NCBI GenBank assembly: GCA_951230915.1
Contig: OX579636.1
Location: 40,923,912 to 40,987,911 of the forward strand
Length of the DNA stretch: 64,000 nt
Source: Antitrichia curtipendula
Lineage: Eukaryota; Streptophyta; Bryopsida; Hypnales; Leucodontaceae
Reading direction: 5' to 3'
Shown here: positions 26,806 to 36,141 of the stretch, piece after piece
Layout: every line of letters starts with the position of its first letter
Numbering within the stretch: the first letter of the stretch is position 1
Notes under the pieces: generated by a model
Database searches by the model: none
Told to the model about the DNA's origin: nothing
Seen by the model: the letters and a program-made list of their open reading frames with translations, nothing else
Position numbers and translations under genes: made by a program

Positions 26806-27549
26806 TTAATATCTTGCAGATGCTAAGAGATTGTCCTCTACAGATAACTCTATAGCTCCAACCAGAGACGGGACAGTAGGTAGAGGAGGCACATCCTCTA
26901 GAGTAGCTAGACCAGAAGTTTGTACAGTGGTGCTCACGAACACATCTGATGTGTCTATAAATTCTCGTCGAGCATGAGGTTGCTTATGTAATACTACTTT
27001 CCAGCCTTCTTTCCTAAGCACATCATTAGCAAAGATTACTTGGATTGCTTGGCTTGAAAAAATAAAAGGATCAAGCATCTTCCGCATTTTGTGGCAGAAG
27101 TTCACTTCAAGGAAACCATCGTCATCCCTAGTGTATGTTGGATTTCCTCGATTGTCTGTTTTTTTCACCCATTCACATCGCATTAGTATCACGGGATTGC
27201 TAAAACATCCATAATCTTGTTTCAATATATCTTTCAATACTCCGACGTAGTGCACTGACACGTCTCGAAGATCAGGAATTGGAATTTGGAACACAGATGC
27301 AACACCGCAATCATATGTTTGCAATTGGTTAGAAGAGTTATCATCAACCTTGAAATGATTTTCAAAAGCTCTCATACGAGAATATCGATGTGCCTTTTGC
27401 GATGGTCTGTTGGATAATAACATCCTATCTCTGTCCTCCGGAATATGAGCATCAGCATTACTATTGCATTACTATTGCGAACAACCGTTCTTATCCATAC
27501 ATCAAGCGGTGTTGTATTTGGATCAATTTCACATTCTTCCTTCCACTTC
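26806..27549 (-). pseudogene. CACTA transposase C-terminal part (DUF4216), frameshifted
   Basis: The minus-strand frame 27423-26806 encodes the plant CACTA transposase domain DUF4216. Visible landmarks are YVGVLKDILKQDYG, VILMRCEWVK, GFLEVNF, DPFIFSSQAIQVIFANDV and EGWKVVLHKQP, in the usual order. Upstream, an exon opens after a TGTATGTGCAG acceptor (27551-27550) and reads KWKEECEIDPNTTPLDVW, VVRNSN. The two frames are separated by an 11-bp direct duplication (GCATTACTATT, 27455-27465 and 27466-27476); with one copy the frames join. The catalytic part of the transposase is missing upstream. Transcription would run toward the left TIR. Confidence 0.85.
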
Positions 27550-27676
27550 CTGCACATACAAGATAGAAGTTCAAAACCACAAATGTAAAGATTTCCTAGT
27601 AGCAAATACTATAGATGGTCAATTCCATCCAACTACCTCAGACATTAATTTTGAAGTGACAATACTTGCATTTTAG

Positions 27677-28024
27677 TTGCATTATAGTTGCGATATTCTT
27701 TGTGCACGATTGTGGCGCCGACTTGAAGATGAAGTGTTGGATTTGCATATCTCGGTTCTAGCGGTTTGGGAAGTAAGGGCTGTTGCGGAGTCTTCTGCGG
27801 TCCGCGAGCCAAATATTGTACATTCCCTCCCTATCGACATATATTCTGGAGATGGAAGAATTGAGCCAAAGAAATTCTATGCAATGAGAAGGGAGTTCTG
27901 ACCTGGAGTGTATGATAATTGGGAGACGTGTAAGCGGCAAGTAAATGGTTATAAGGGTTAGGAGTTCAAAAGTTTTAAGACTTTGAAAGAGGCAGAGAGT
28001 TATCTAGCAAAACTAGAGCACTAG
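27677..28024 (+). pseudogene. Captured RNase H N-terminal (viroplasmin-like) domain fragment
   Basis: The frame ending at the TAG of 28022-28024 reads EPKKFYAMRREF, stop, PGVYDNWETCKRQVNGYKG, stop, EFKSFKTLKEAESYLAKL. This is the small KKxYAVxxGxxPGIYxxWxxCxxxVxGxxxAxxKSFxxxxEA fold found at the N-terminus of plant and fungal RNases H and in caulimovirus inclusion-body proteins. The catalytic RNase H part is absent. The first stop (TGA) fits a former CGA arginine. It lies in the larger CACTA element on the strand opposite the transposase, and looks like a captured piece. Whether the source was cellular, a retroelement or an old viral insert cannot be told. Confidence 0.72.
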
Positions 28025-28029
28025 ATTTT

Positions 28030-28197
28030 GGAATGAAAGTTCGTCGCAGAGGCGTCAATGAGATTGAGTAACTTTATGCATTCAATAAACTTGATCCGTC
28101 CAAGTGGCTTGGTCATGATGTCAGCTGGCTGCTTGTCTGTTGGTGTGTATAATACCTCAATTTGTTGTTTCTTGACCATATCAACGTCACTGTAGCC
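28030..28197 (-). pseudogene. Ty1/copia RNase H C-terminal fragment
   Basis: On the minus strand the sequence reads GYSDVD followed by VKKQQIEVLYTPTDKQPADI and MTKPLGRIKFIECIKLL. GYSDAD and the PTxxQxADIxTKPL block are hallmarks of the copia RNase H region, normally about 80 residues apart; here they are nearly adjacent, so an internal deletion has occurred. An open stretch continues upstream to an ATG at 28315 in another frame, rich in Lys/Arg/Glu. It is a short degraded fragment inside the CACTA element. Confidence 0.75.
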
Positions 28198-28382
28198 TGT
28201 AAGAAGCTATCGCATTTCGTTTTTCTCCATCCCGAGAATCCATCTTGCGTTTTTTCTCATCCTTCTCTCTGGTGATCCTCAGTTCCTCACCGCGTTGCAC
28301 TACTCTTGATGCCATTGTTATTCCTCTATAGAATCTCTTAAAAACAAGCACAATATGTACTGGTATTTGTCATGATCACTTG

Positions 28383-28510
28383 TAGGGTGTTTTTTTTCAC
28401 TGTAACAGTGCTCCATGCAGAGAATGGAAGACGGTCCCTCTAAATTTAAACCACTATGACTTTGCCATGATAGTGGAGTTTGGCACCATGGTGCCAGAAA
28501 AAAAACCCCT
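28383..28510. mobile_element. 128-bp MITE inside the CACTA element
   Basis: The 10-bp sequence TGATCACTTG is present on both sides (28373-28382 and 28511-28520), a target duplication of 8-10 bp as in hAT or Mutator elements. The ends TAGGGTGTTTTTTTTC and (other strand) GGGGTTTTTTTTCTGG are inverted repeats. The interior holds the perfect 16-bp palindrome TGGCACCATGGTGCCA and the inverted pair CCACTAT/ATAGTGG. It inserted into the CACTA element or into sequence the element later captured. Confidence 0.78.
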
Positions 28511-28642
28511 GATCACTTGGTGTGAAAATACAATCTTTTTTTGAGTGCATAGTAGGATTGATTTATTGATGTCAACATTGGGTGTAGGATTTTGTACGAC
28601 GTTGTTTGCAAGGCATTGATAGTGATATGGGTTGTCTTGCAG

Positions 28643-28724
28643 GACACCTGATATTTCTAAGATGCATCATGATGATAGTAGTGACCTGAAAGCGGTTGCA
28701 GAAGTTCTGAAGAGAGTATACGGG
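28643..28724 (+). pseudogene. Exon-like fragment between splice sites
   Basis: An 82-nt stretch lies between TGTCTTGCAG (acceptor) and GTATGT (donor) and is open in the frame TPDISKMHHDDSSDLKAVAE then VLKRVYG. A clean exon with both splice sites in otherwise decayed DNA suggests a captured gene piece, or one internal exon of the CACTA second gene. I do not recognise the protein. Confidence 0.5.
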
Positions 28725-28879
28725 GTATGTGCATTATAACTTGGAGATATTAGTAAAGATTTTCAGCAAGCATGTCGTTTAGGAATATGCTTGAGCACAA
28801 TTTTTTAGCAAACATGCATCAGTAAATATGCAACGGTTTCAGCAAACATGTTCCGAAACGTTGGACAACGTTTTGTAGC

Positions 28880-28926
28880 AACGTTGAGACCCTGGTGAAC
28901 CCTAAATCCCTCGTTTTCTTGTAGTG
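28880..28926. mobile_element. Orphan CACTA right terminus
   Basis: The sequence ends CCCTCGTTTTCTTGTAGTG, a perfect family-type right end, followed by TAC. No matching left end with a TAC flank is visible upstream, and the subterminal sequence (ACGTTG/GTTTCAGC words) differs from family A. It is a solo or truncated end within the large element. Confidence 0.65.
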
Positions 28927-29189
28927 TACTTGGGAATGGTGCATTTGTTCAGGAGAGTGAGTTTGTATTTGAGTTATTTTGACATGATCTCACCTCTATT
29001 ATTTCTTATCTGCAATCAAACCTCTCTAATTGTACACTTTGTAATTGCACATTCAATATACAGTAAATCCTGAGAATCTTTGAAGAGATTGAGAGTTTTG
29101 TATAGAATAAATAATAGTTCCAAGTCTCATCCCTCCATCCATCCAAAGTGGGTTGCAACTCTCATCTCTCTCATCCATCCATCTTGTTA

Positions 29190-29344
29190 GGGTTCTGCGA
29201 GTAGAGGGTTCTATGAGCGGAGCGGAGGGTTCTGCGAGCAGAGCGGAGGGTTCTACAAGCAGAGCGGAGGATTCTGTGCGAGAGGAGGGTTCTGCTAGCG
29301 GAGCGGAGAGTTCTGCAAGTGGAGCGGAGTTCACAGGGAGCAGA
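29190..29344 (+). repeat. 21-bp minisatellite, about 7 units
   Basis: The unit GGTTCTGCGAGCAGAGCGGAG repeats with 18- and 21-bp variants. The length is a multiple of three, so all frames stay open and encode seven-residue Ser/Gly/Ala/Glu repeats. The GC-rich block stands out from the AT-rich element around it. It could be an in-frame repeat of a transposon protein exon or noncoding. Confidence 0.85.
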
Positions 29345-29882
29345 AGCTTGCGGTGGAGGTGTTTCTCTGTGAGACTTTTTGGCTTCCTTAGGCTTCAAAT
29401 GGAAATGTTTTCAGGTCATCAAAATGGTACGCATTTGTAAGCCTTTGAGCCTTTATGTTTGTTAGGGTTTTGGGTTATTACATGAAATTGTTTATCAGGG
29501 AATAAACTAACTTTGCAAGGACGCCTAAACCCTAAAGTGACTTATGAATGATTTCTAAGATTAGTGTAGAAATGAAGAATGCATCTATTGATTTAGAAAT
29601 TAAATCATTTTTGGTGAAGTACTTTGGTGATAGGTTTAGTCCTAACCAAAAACTCATGGAACTAATGTTTTGTGTGGAATTGGCTATGCCATTTACAATT
29701 AATGATAATGATTTTCAAGTTTGTAGAGTTTGTGAGGTTTTGAACTATTTAAGCCAATTTGCAAACAACATAGAACAATAGTTTTCTTTATGCATTCTTT
29801 TGTGCTGGCAATAGAAAGAGTTCTTGAAGAGTTGCATGAAGTAGTAATTGTTCATTGAACCATTATCTTGACTTCTTAGGTA

Positions 29883-31248
29883 GGTGAATGAGAATCGCTT
29901 GGTACGGATTCTATTGACTATGAGAAAATGGAGAGGGAATTGCGTCGAGATGCTAGAGTGGTGGAGCGAGCAATACAAGTACAACCTATAAAAGCAACAT
30001 CAAAGGAATTGTAAGGGCCTCTCTAAAATTAGGAGATTGTCTTTAGTCTTCCAATGATGTTTCAGATTAGGTGATCGCAATATTTTTGTTTCCTAGTATT
30101 TCAGTAGTTTTTGTAAGAAGTTGTTGTAGCATTATAGAGGTAATTGAAGTTGCGAACTAGTTGTCATGTAGTTGCCAATTAGTTGCTATGTAGTTGCAAG
30201 CTAGTTGGCATGTAGTTGCAAAATAGACACAACATAGCATAGTATCCGAAGTAATGTCAGATATCTTCATGTATTATGTGGCTCCAAAAAATAGATGATT
30301 GTTTTTATATCCTTTTCTTTTAAAGCTATAATGTTGGTTGGTTTGCAGGGGAGCTTCAATTGCAAAGCGCAAAAGTGTGCAAGAACAGCATACTCAAGTT
30401 CCAGCATTGCCCACACAAAAGAGTGCTAGAGTTAACAGTGAAGACCTAAAAGCTATCAATGAAGATGCAAGTGCTGAAGATGACATGTCGGCTTCATAGA
30501 ACTGTCATAGCACTGAAGAAGGTGAGTTGAATTTTTTTTATAGAAATGAACTTCTTTTAAAAAAAACAAATGTTCAATGATAAGAATTTTCTGTTTTGTA
30601 CATTACTTTTAATACTACTAATGTTGTTGTATTCTTTTAGAGAATGAAGACAATCAATTTGAAGAGGATGATAGTTGCATATATGGAGAAGCCTCTGGTA
30701 GCAGAAAGAGATCCTCGCCTTCTCATTATGGTGGATTTGCAAGACAACCAATGTACCAAAGCCCAGCTGGATAGTGGTAGTGGCAATGGGTACCACCACA
30801 ATCCATACCACCACCACCTACCAAACCTCCACAACGGGCAATGGTTGAATTTCATGTTCCCCCTATTTCAACTTTATGGCAAGGGCGTGTACAATCACAA
30901 GAAGTGGTGTGTCAGTCAGAGAGTGGTGGACGTTCTACTAGGTGCAAGAGGTACAAAGAGTTAGAGAAGAAAGCAGAAGAAAGAAGCAATAATGGCAAAA
31001 GACCAAATGAATTACATGTGAAGTTAAATGGTCAAATTGATGCCTCTTCTTCTGGGAAGACTACTTGGGACCGAACTATGAAGGCCTTTGCCCCTTTGAT
31101 ATTTGATATGAGTGTTATTCACTGGAATAAATACATGCCACAAACTTTGAAAAAGCTCAAAGATATTATGGATCTTGAGTTTGAATATGTGGGGAATTCC
31201 CTTAGCAGCAAAGGTTTGGGGAATGCAGTGCAAACTAGTAGTATGTGA
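29883..31248 (+). pseudogene. Second CACTA-encoded protein, at least three exons, with nonsense codons
   Basis: Three exons fit by phase: about 29883-30010 (…MERELRRDARVVERAIQ…), 30349-30521 (GASIAKRKSVQEQ…) and 30641-31248. Donor and acceptor phases agree (2/1, then 1/2), which supports real splicing. TAG codons interrupt it at 30497-30499, 30772-30774 and 30778-30780; all three suit former CAG glutamines, two of them in a Gln-Trp repeat. The last exon has a charged KRYKELEKKAEERSN segment and the block TWDRTMKAFAPLIFDMSVIHW, then runs into the 33-bp array, so its 3' end is probably deleted. By position beside subterminal repeats it may be the TNPA-like DNA-binding partner; I recognise no domain. 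Confidence 0.6.
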
Positions 31249-32095
31249 GTTAGTTCTTAGTTGCAAACTAGTTGTACGTAAGTCAGCTCTCAGTTGCAAA
31301 TTAGTTGTGTATGAGTCAGCTCTTAGTTGCAAACTAGTTGTATGTGAATCAATCTTTAGTTCCAAACCAGTTGTATGTGAGTCAATCTTTAGTTCCAAAC
31401 CAGTTGTATGTGAGCCAGTCTTCAGTTGCAAACTAGTTGTATGTCAGTTGGCCTTGAGTTGGCTTTGAGTTGCAAATTAGATGTATGTGAGTCAGTTCTC
31501 AGTTGTAAACTAATTGTATGGGAGTTGGCTTCGAGTTGCAACATAGTTGCTCTTGAGTTGGCTCTGACTTGCGAACTAGTTGCCTATGAGTAGGCCTTCT
31601 TTTGCAAAAAAATTGCTTTTGAGTTGGCTTTGAGTTGCAAACTAGTTGTATGTGAATTGGTTTAGAGTTGCAAACTATTTCCAGGTGAGTTGGCTTAAAG
31701 TGACAAACTAATTGCATCTGAGTTGGCTTTGAGTTGGAAATTAGTAGTATATAAGTTGGCTTTGAGTTGAAGACTAGCTGCATCTGAGTTGGCTCTGAGT
31801 TGGAAATTAGTAGTATATAAGTTGGCTTTGAGTTGAAGACTAGTTGCATCTGAGTTGGCTCTGAGTTGGAAATTGGTAGCATGTAAGTTGGCAATGTGTT
31901 GCAAACGAGTTGCCCGAGGCAAGGTTTTTTTAGCAAATGAGTTGCACGGAAGTTGGCATCGAGTTTCAAACTAGTTGTATATGAGTTGGCTTTGAGTTCC
32001 AAATGAGTTGTATGTGAGTTGGTTTTTAGTTGCAAATGAGTTCTACCTGAGTGAATTTTGAGTTGCAATTTAATTGCATAGGAGCTGACTATCAG
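31249..32095 (+). repeat. 33-bp subterminal repeat array of the CACTA element
   Basis: Units of 33 bp built on AGTTGCAAACTAGTTGTATG and TGAGTTGGCTTTG variants run for about 25 copies; a near-exact 66-bp dimer recurs at about 31720-31870. Because 33 is divisible by three, long spurious frames appear, such as 222 codons on the minus strand at 31499-32167 made of 11-residue repeats. They are not genes. The TAGTTGC core is the inverse of the GCAACTA core at the left end, as expected for protein-binding subterminal repeats. Confidence 0.9.
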
Positions 32096-32596
32096 TTGCA
32101 TAGGAGCTATATAGAAGTTGCTTAGAAGTAGCAAAGGAGTAGCACATGAGTTGGAAACTTGTCGCATAAAAGTCGCACACTTGATGAGTAGCTTGACACA
32201 TCAGAAACTAGTCGCAAATCCAAATGTAGTTGCATAGTAGTAGCAAAGAAGTCATACATCAACACAGTCAAGTTGCAAAGAAGTTGTGAACCAGTTGCAT
32301 ATGATAAGTCATATACAAGTGTATGTTAGTTGCAAAGAAGTCGACTACAAGTGCTTGAAGTATTGAATTCAGGACCTGACCTTACATGGCAGTAAATACC
32401 ACATCAGAACAATTTGTCGATGAAGTTTTTTGAATACTGTCCGATGACATGAAAAAATGCGACTACACTGCAACTCATGCAATTTGTCCACTGCAACTGC
32501 GGGCTCCAAATTATCACCTAGTTGCAAACGACGTATGCAACTACAAAATGAGTTGCACAGTGCAATTGCAGAACCTCTCGTTTTCTTGTAGTGATC

Positions 32597-35299
32597 CAAC
32601 ATGAAAGATCAATAGAAAAATACGGATTGAAAAAATGCTTTCAAACTCTTTCCAGCACATTGGATTCTCATCCAAACACCATAGAATGACGCTTGTGGCG
32701 TTCCAGGATTAATTTCTTTGATTTGGGCGTGGAGTGCAAACATGATTATTAAGTCTTTTGAGTCTTGCTCCAAAATATTTACATAGATATATAGTGGCTA
32801 GGCACAATGGATTGGAGGCTCATAAGCCTAGTTTGCGATTTTTTGAATCGTTTTCTCTTTTAGCTCACAAATCTGTCAACAATTCTTAGCATTTGGTGTA
32901 ACTGCTAAATACTACTAAATATCTAGGATTATTAGGTTTTGATCCCATCATAGAGCTACTAACGGTTTAGTTTTTCTTTCAATCTTAAACCTACTTTTAC
33001 TTAATAATTTTTTAAAGAATGATAAATTGAAAATCAAATATTTTTGCCATTGTTCCCCCCCCCCCCCTCCCCCTAGACTTTCTACTCAATTCTTCAACAC
33101 ATAAAATTTTTAATTCAAAGTCTGCAGCAGTGCAGAAATTGTCCACAAATGGAGATCAAAGCCATTTGAAATTGCAAACAAGTGTTCAAAAAAACTTTTA
33201 TTTTCAAATTTGTATGGTCAAACTTCATGAAATTTTTAGCACATCATCTCAAACAAATAAAATATGAGATCCTCTGGTTAGATTCTAAGTCACCGCACAC
33301 TCCCAAGAACCAAACACTTACCGCACACTGTGGACGTAAGTGAACCGCACACTTACGGCATGCTGAGGAATGCTTTTTTCCATCCATCGGATTGCCACCT
33401 CATGCTATTGCCAGACTTTGAACAATCTGGGTTGTTCAGTTTAAAAAAAATAAAAACCAGACCATTCTTCACAAGATTTACAATTGCGTCAAAATTATAT
33501 GATCTCATAGCCTTGATTTTATTATCACCAAAGTTCGCACTCAACATGGATTCAGTGCACCAAAGCTTGAAATTTGTTCACAAGAAGGTTTCAAAGTCTG
33601 TCTGTCTACCTTAGTGGCTCAAGTTCGACAGCACACCGGATCTGAGGCTCAGAACCCTCGTTTTGCAGTTCTTTGAATCGTTTTTTTCTCTTTCAACTCA
33701 GAAATCTGTCAAAGAATTCTAGTAGTACATTTTACCCTCGTGCATTCTCTCATTCAAGGTTGCAACCTTCATGTGTAAGTTATGATTTTTTTCAAAATCT
33801 TTTGCAACAATGAGCCCTCTCAAACCCAGGCTGGGACAGCAGCAGCAGGAAAAAAAAAAAAAAAAAAGCCTCAATTTATCTTAATGCGGTGACTGCCAAG
33901 AAATTACCTTAAAACATGAACAAGCTGCTACATTCTGAATAAGCCCAGGATTACCTTAGCCATTGCCTGCTTGGTTTCTCTGATTTGTTTCAAGAACAAG
34001 AAACATGTACAGTACTGAAAAAACAGAATATGAAATATGTACTAAAATATGGCAAGACATACACAGTCAGATTAGAAGTTCAACAACCAACATCTTTTTA
34101 TTTGGAGGTCGTTTTTCATATCTAAATCTGATACATGGCACTAGACATGTCGAACACATCGACATTTTGCCAACTTTTTCAAACAAGTAACTCAGGAGGT
34201 GCAATAATGGGTCTCAACTAAAAGTGCCATGTGTCGTTGGATCTGGCTATGCATGTTCAAATACAAGCTTTTGTAACTGTTGTACATGTCAATTCATGCA
34301 CATTGTAAGGTAGAAAACACCCAATAGCGTGTGCCTGTACCTAATCTTTGTTCCTAGATGGACATTAAACCGTCCATAGACTTCCATTGAATGGTCTTTG
34401 ACATGTTGTCATAAAGTTTTCTCCTCTCTCTTCACTGTGATTGGATAAGTGCTGAAATTTGTCAGAATTCAGATTTAGGTCCACTACCTACTGGACGGTT
34501 CCTCCAGTGGTCTAGGGGACTGCAACTTCGAAAATTTGTAGAAAATACATGCCAAGTCCAAAAAATCTAATTTTTTTTTTGAAAATTCATGATTTTCTCT
34601 TGCTGACACCACAAAAATATTAATGTTTTGAAATGGCGCCTCCAAGTATGCTGAATTCCTTATTTTGACGGTTTTGGGTGCTTCCACAGTACCACATGTC
34701 AAATACACAAATTAAAAAAACCCATCATGTTGCAACCCACAGCACTTTCATACTTTCACCTGTCTTTGACACTTGGGGGTTTCGTAACCATTTTTCTGTC
34801 ACCTGAGCCCCTGTTGAAGGCACATGGATTGTTGCATTTGCTGGTACTGTAAATACTTTATTGCCAAGATTTGAAACTCCTTGGGATCTTTTAGAAATTT
34901 TTCCCATCCACTTTCTGTGAGATGTTCTGCATGATTGTGCACCTCAATTCTCACGAGAATTGTTGCAAAAGTTTAGAGTTTAGCTGCACACACAATGCAT
35001 ACACATTTTGCACCATCGTGCAGAACTCGCTGAACGTACTCTACTCCGCAAAATACTGCTAAATATCGGGTCCCAACTAAGGCATGTGATTAATTAGACG
35101 TTTTTTGTAACATGTTTTCCATTCCCCAAATGTCACTAAAATCATGGAACCAACAACCAAAAGGCATGACAATGTTGCAGTACCGACAGAAATTCAGGCC
35201 CATTTGGACCCCTTGGCTTCTACAGTGTGGATACCGTTTTGCTGTAAAATTGTTAACCGTATAATTAATCTATACTTGTGACTACAATGTAGTTTATAA
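32597..35299. other. Intergenic sequence
   Basis: No credible gene. It holds a poly-C run near 33056-33070, an A-run near 33850-33867, and inverted short words around CCGCACACT..CCGCACACTTACGG (33300-33360). Open frames of 60-95 codons carry no known domain. Confidence 0.5.
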
Positions 35300-35389
35300 G
35301 GCCTGGTTCAGATTGAGCGCTTGGACAAAATAATTTCAAAGGTCATTGCTTGAAATAGCATCCTTGTCTAGTGAAGTGTTCAGACCTAG
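35300..35389. mobile_element. Possible short MITE
   Basis: Imperfect inverted ends (GGCCTGGTTCAGATTG left, CCTAGGTCTGAACAC on the other strand at right) enclose a hairpin ATTTCAA..TTGAAAT. The match is weak and no target duplication is clear, so the call is tentative. Confidence 0.35.
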
Positions 35390-35491
35390 GATTTGTCCAC
35401 TCCATCAACCTGCCAGGTCACCAACCAGTGTAGCCAGCTCAACGGACAAGATGGAGAAGTTTTTGGGCTTTGCCGCAATGTTCTTCTAAGG

Positions 35492-35905
35492 TAAGGTAGG
35501 AAGCTCTGAAAGCGAGCAGGCATTTAGAACTGCCCATATAGACTTGCCTGAAATGGATGTGAAGTGATCTTTAAATGGACCTTATGTAGTCATTGAATGG
35601 ATCGGTAAAAAAAATATTATTTATTGCAAGAGCCAATTATTCTCTTTGTTTTCCCCATTTCTCTTTAGAAACTGCATGTGAACGGTTTATGAAGACCTAG
35701 GGTCATAAATAGGGACCTATGACTCATCACGTTTGAAAATTCATAAGTATTTCAAAAATGCTTCGAAAAATACGAAACAACTTGTGTTACAATCAAAATC
35801 TATTTTTCTTTTTCTGAAAAATGAGCTAAAAAAATCCCATCCAAGAAACCACATGAAAAAGGCAAACCAGTCCTTAGATGCTCGCTTTCAGAGCCTCCTA
35901 CCTTA
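35492..35905. mobile_element. 414-bp element with 26-bp inverted ends
   Basis: The left end TAAGGTAGGAAGCTCTGAAA.. and the right end on the other strand TAAGGTAGGAGGCTCTGAAA.. differ at one of 26 positions and both continue GCGAGC. A related right half lies at about 60290-60530. No coding sequence is present, so it is a MITE-type element. Confidence 0.8.
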
Positions 35906-36141
35906 GGTACACCCAAATGTGTCACTGACTTTAAAACCGCCATCTTTACTCTGTGTGCATCTCCAAAACCAATTCTGTACCTAAGTATGTGGAAGAAACC
36001 ATTTTAGAGCCAAACTTTGCTCCCTAACAACTTTTGCATACCGTATCCAAATGCCACGTTCTCTGGTGCGTTGGAACCACCTTTCGCTTGCCAACAAAAA
36101 CATATGAAAATTTGACCAGTCTAATAATAGTAACTAGGCTT
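35906..36141. repeat. Second copy of the 20305 MITE (truncated)
   Basis: The sequence from GGTACACCCAAATGTGTCAC to AATAGTAACTAGGCTTCAGT matches 20315-20550 closely; the right inverted end is missing. It abuts the 414-bp element directly, so one of the two inserted at or beside the other's end. Confidence 0.75.

Larger units (their letters stand above)
25612..32593. mobile_element. Large CACTA (En/Spm) element, coding but decayed, family A
   Basis: The left end CACTGGAAGAAAAACCGG and the right end (other strand CACTACAAGAAAACGAGAGG) are flanked by identical ATC (25609-25611 and 32594-32596). The left 250 bp match the left ends of copies 1 and 3, and the right 140 bp match their right ends, so this is a 6,982-bp member of the family that those copies were probably derived from. 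From left to right it holds GCAACTA repeats to about 26430, a DUF4216 transposase end (-), RNase H N-terminal and copia fragments, a MITE, an exon-like fragment, an orphan CACTA end, a 21-bp minisatellite, a second protein gene (+), and a 33-bp subterminal array. Premature stops make it unable to encode full proteins. Confidence 0.9.

Noticed and set aside
25612..28926. Alternative pairing of the left end at 25612 with the right end at 28926
   Set aside because: The flanks differ (ATC versus TAC) and the subterminal sequence at 28926 is not family A; pairing with 32593 gives an exact ATC duplication and matching subterminal sequence.
31499..32167. 222-codon open frame on the minus strand
   Set aside because: It is the translation of a 33-bp tandem subterminal repeat of the CACTA element; the 11-residue period follows from the DNA period and both strands are open.
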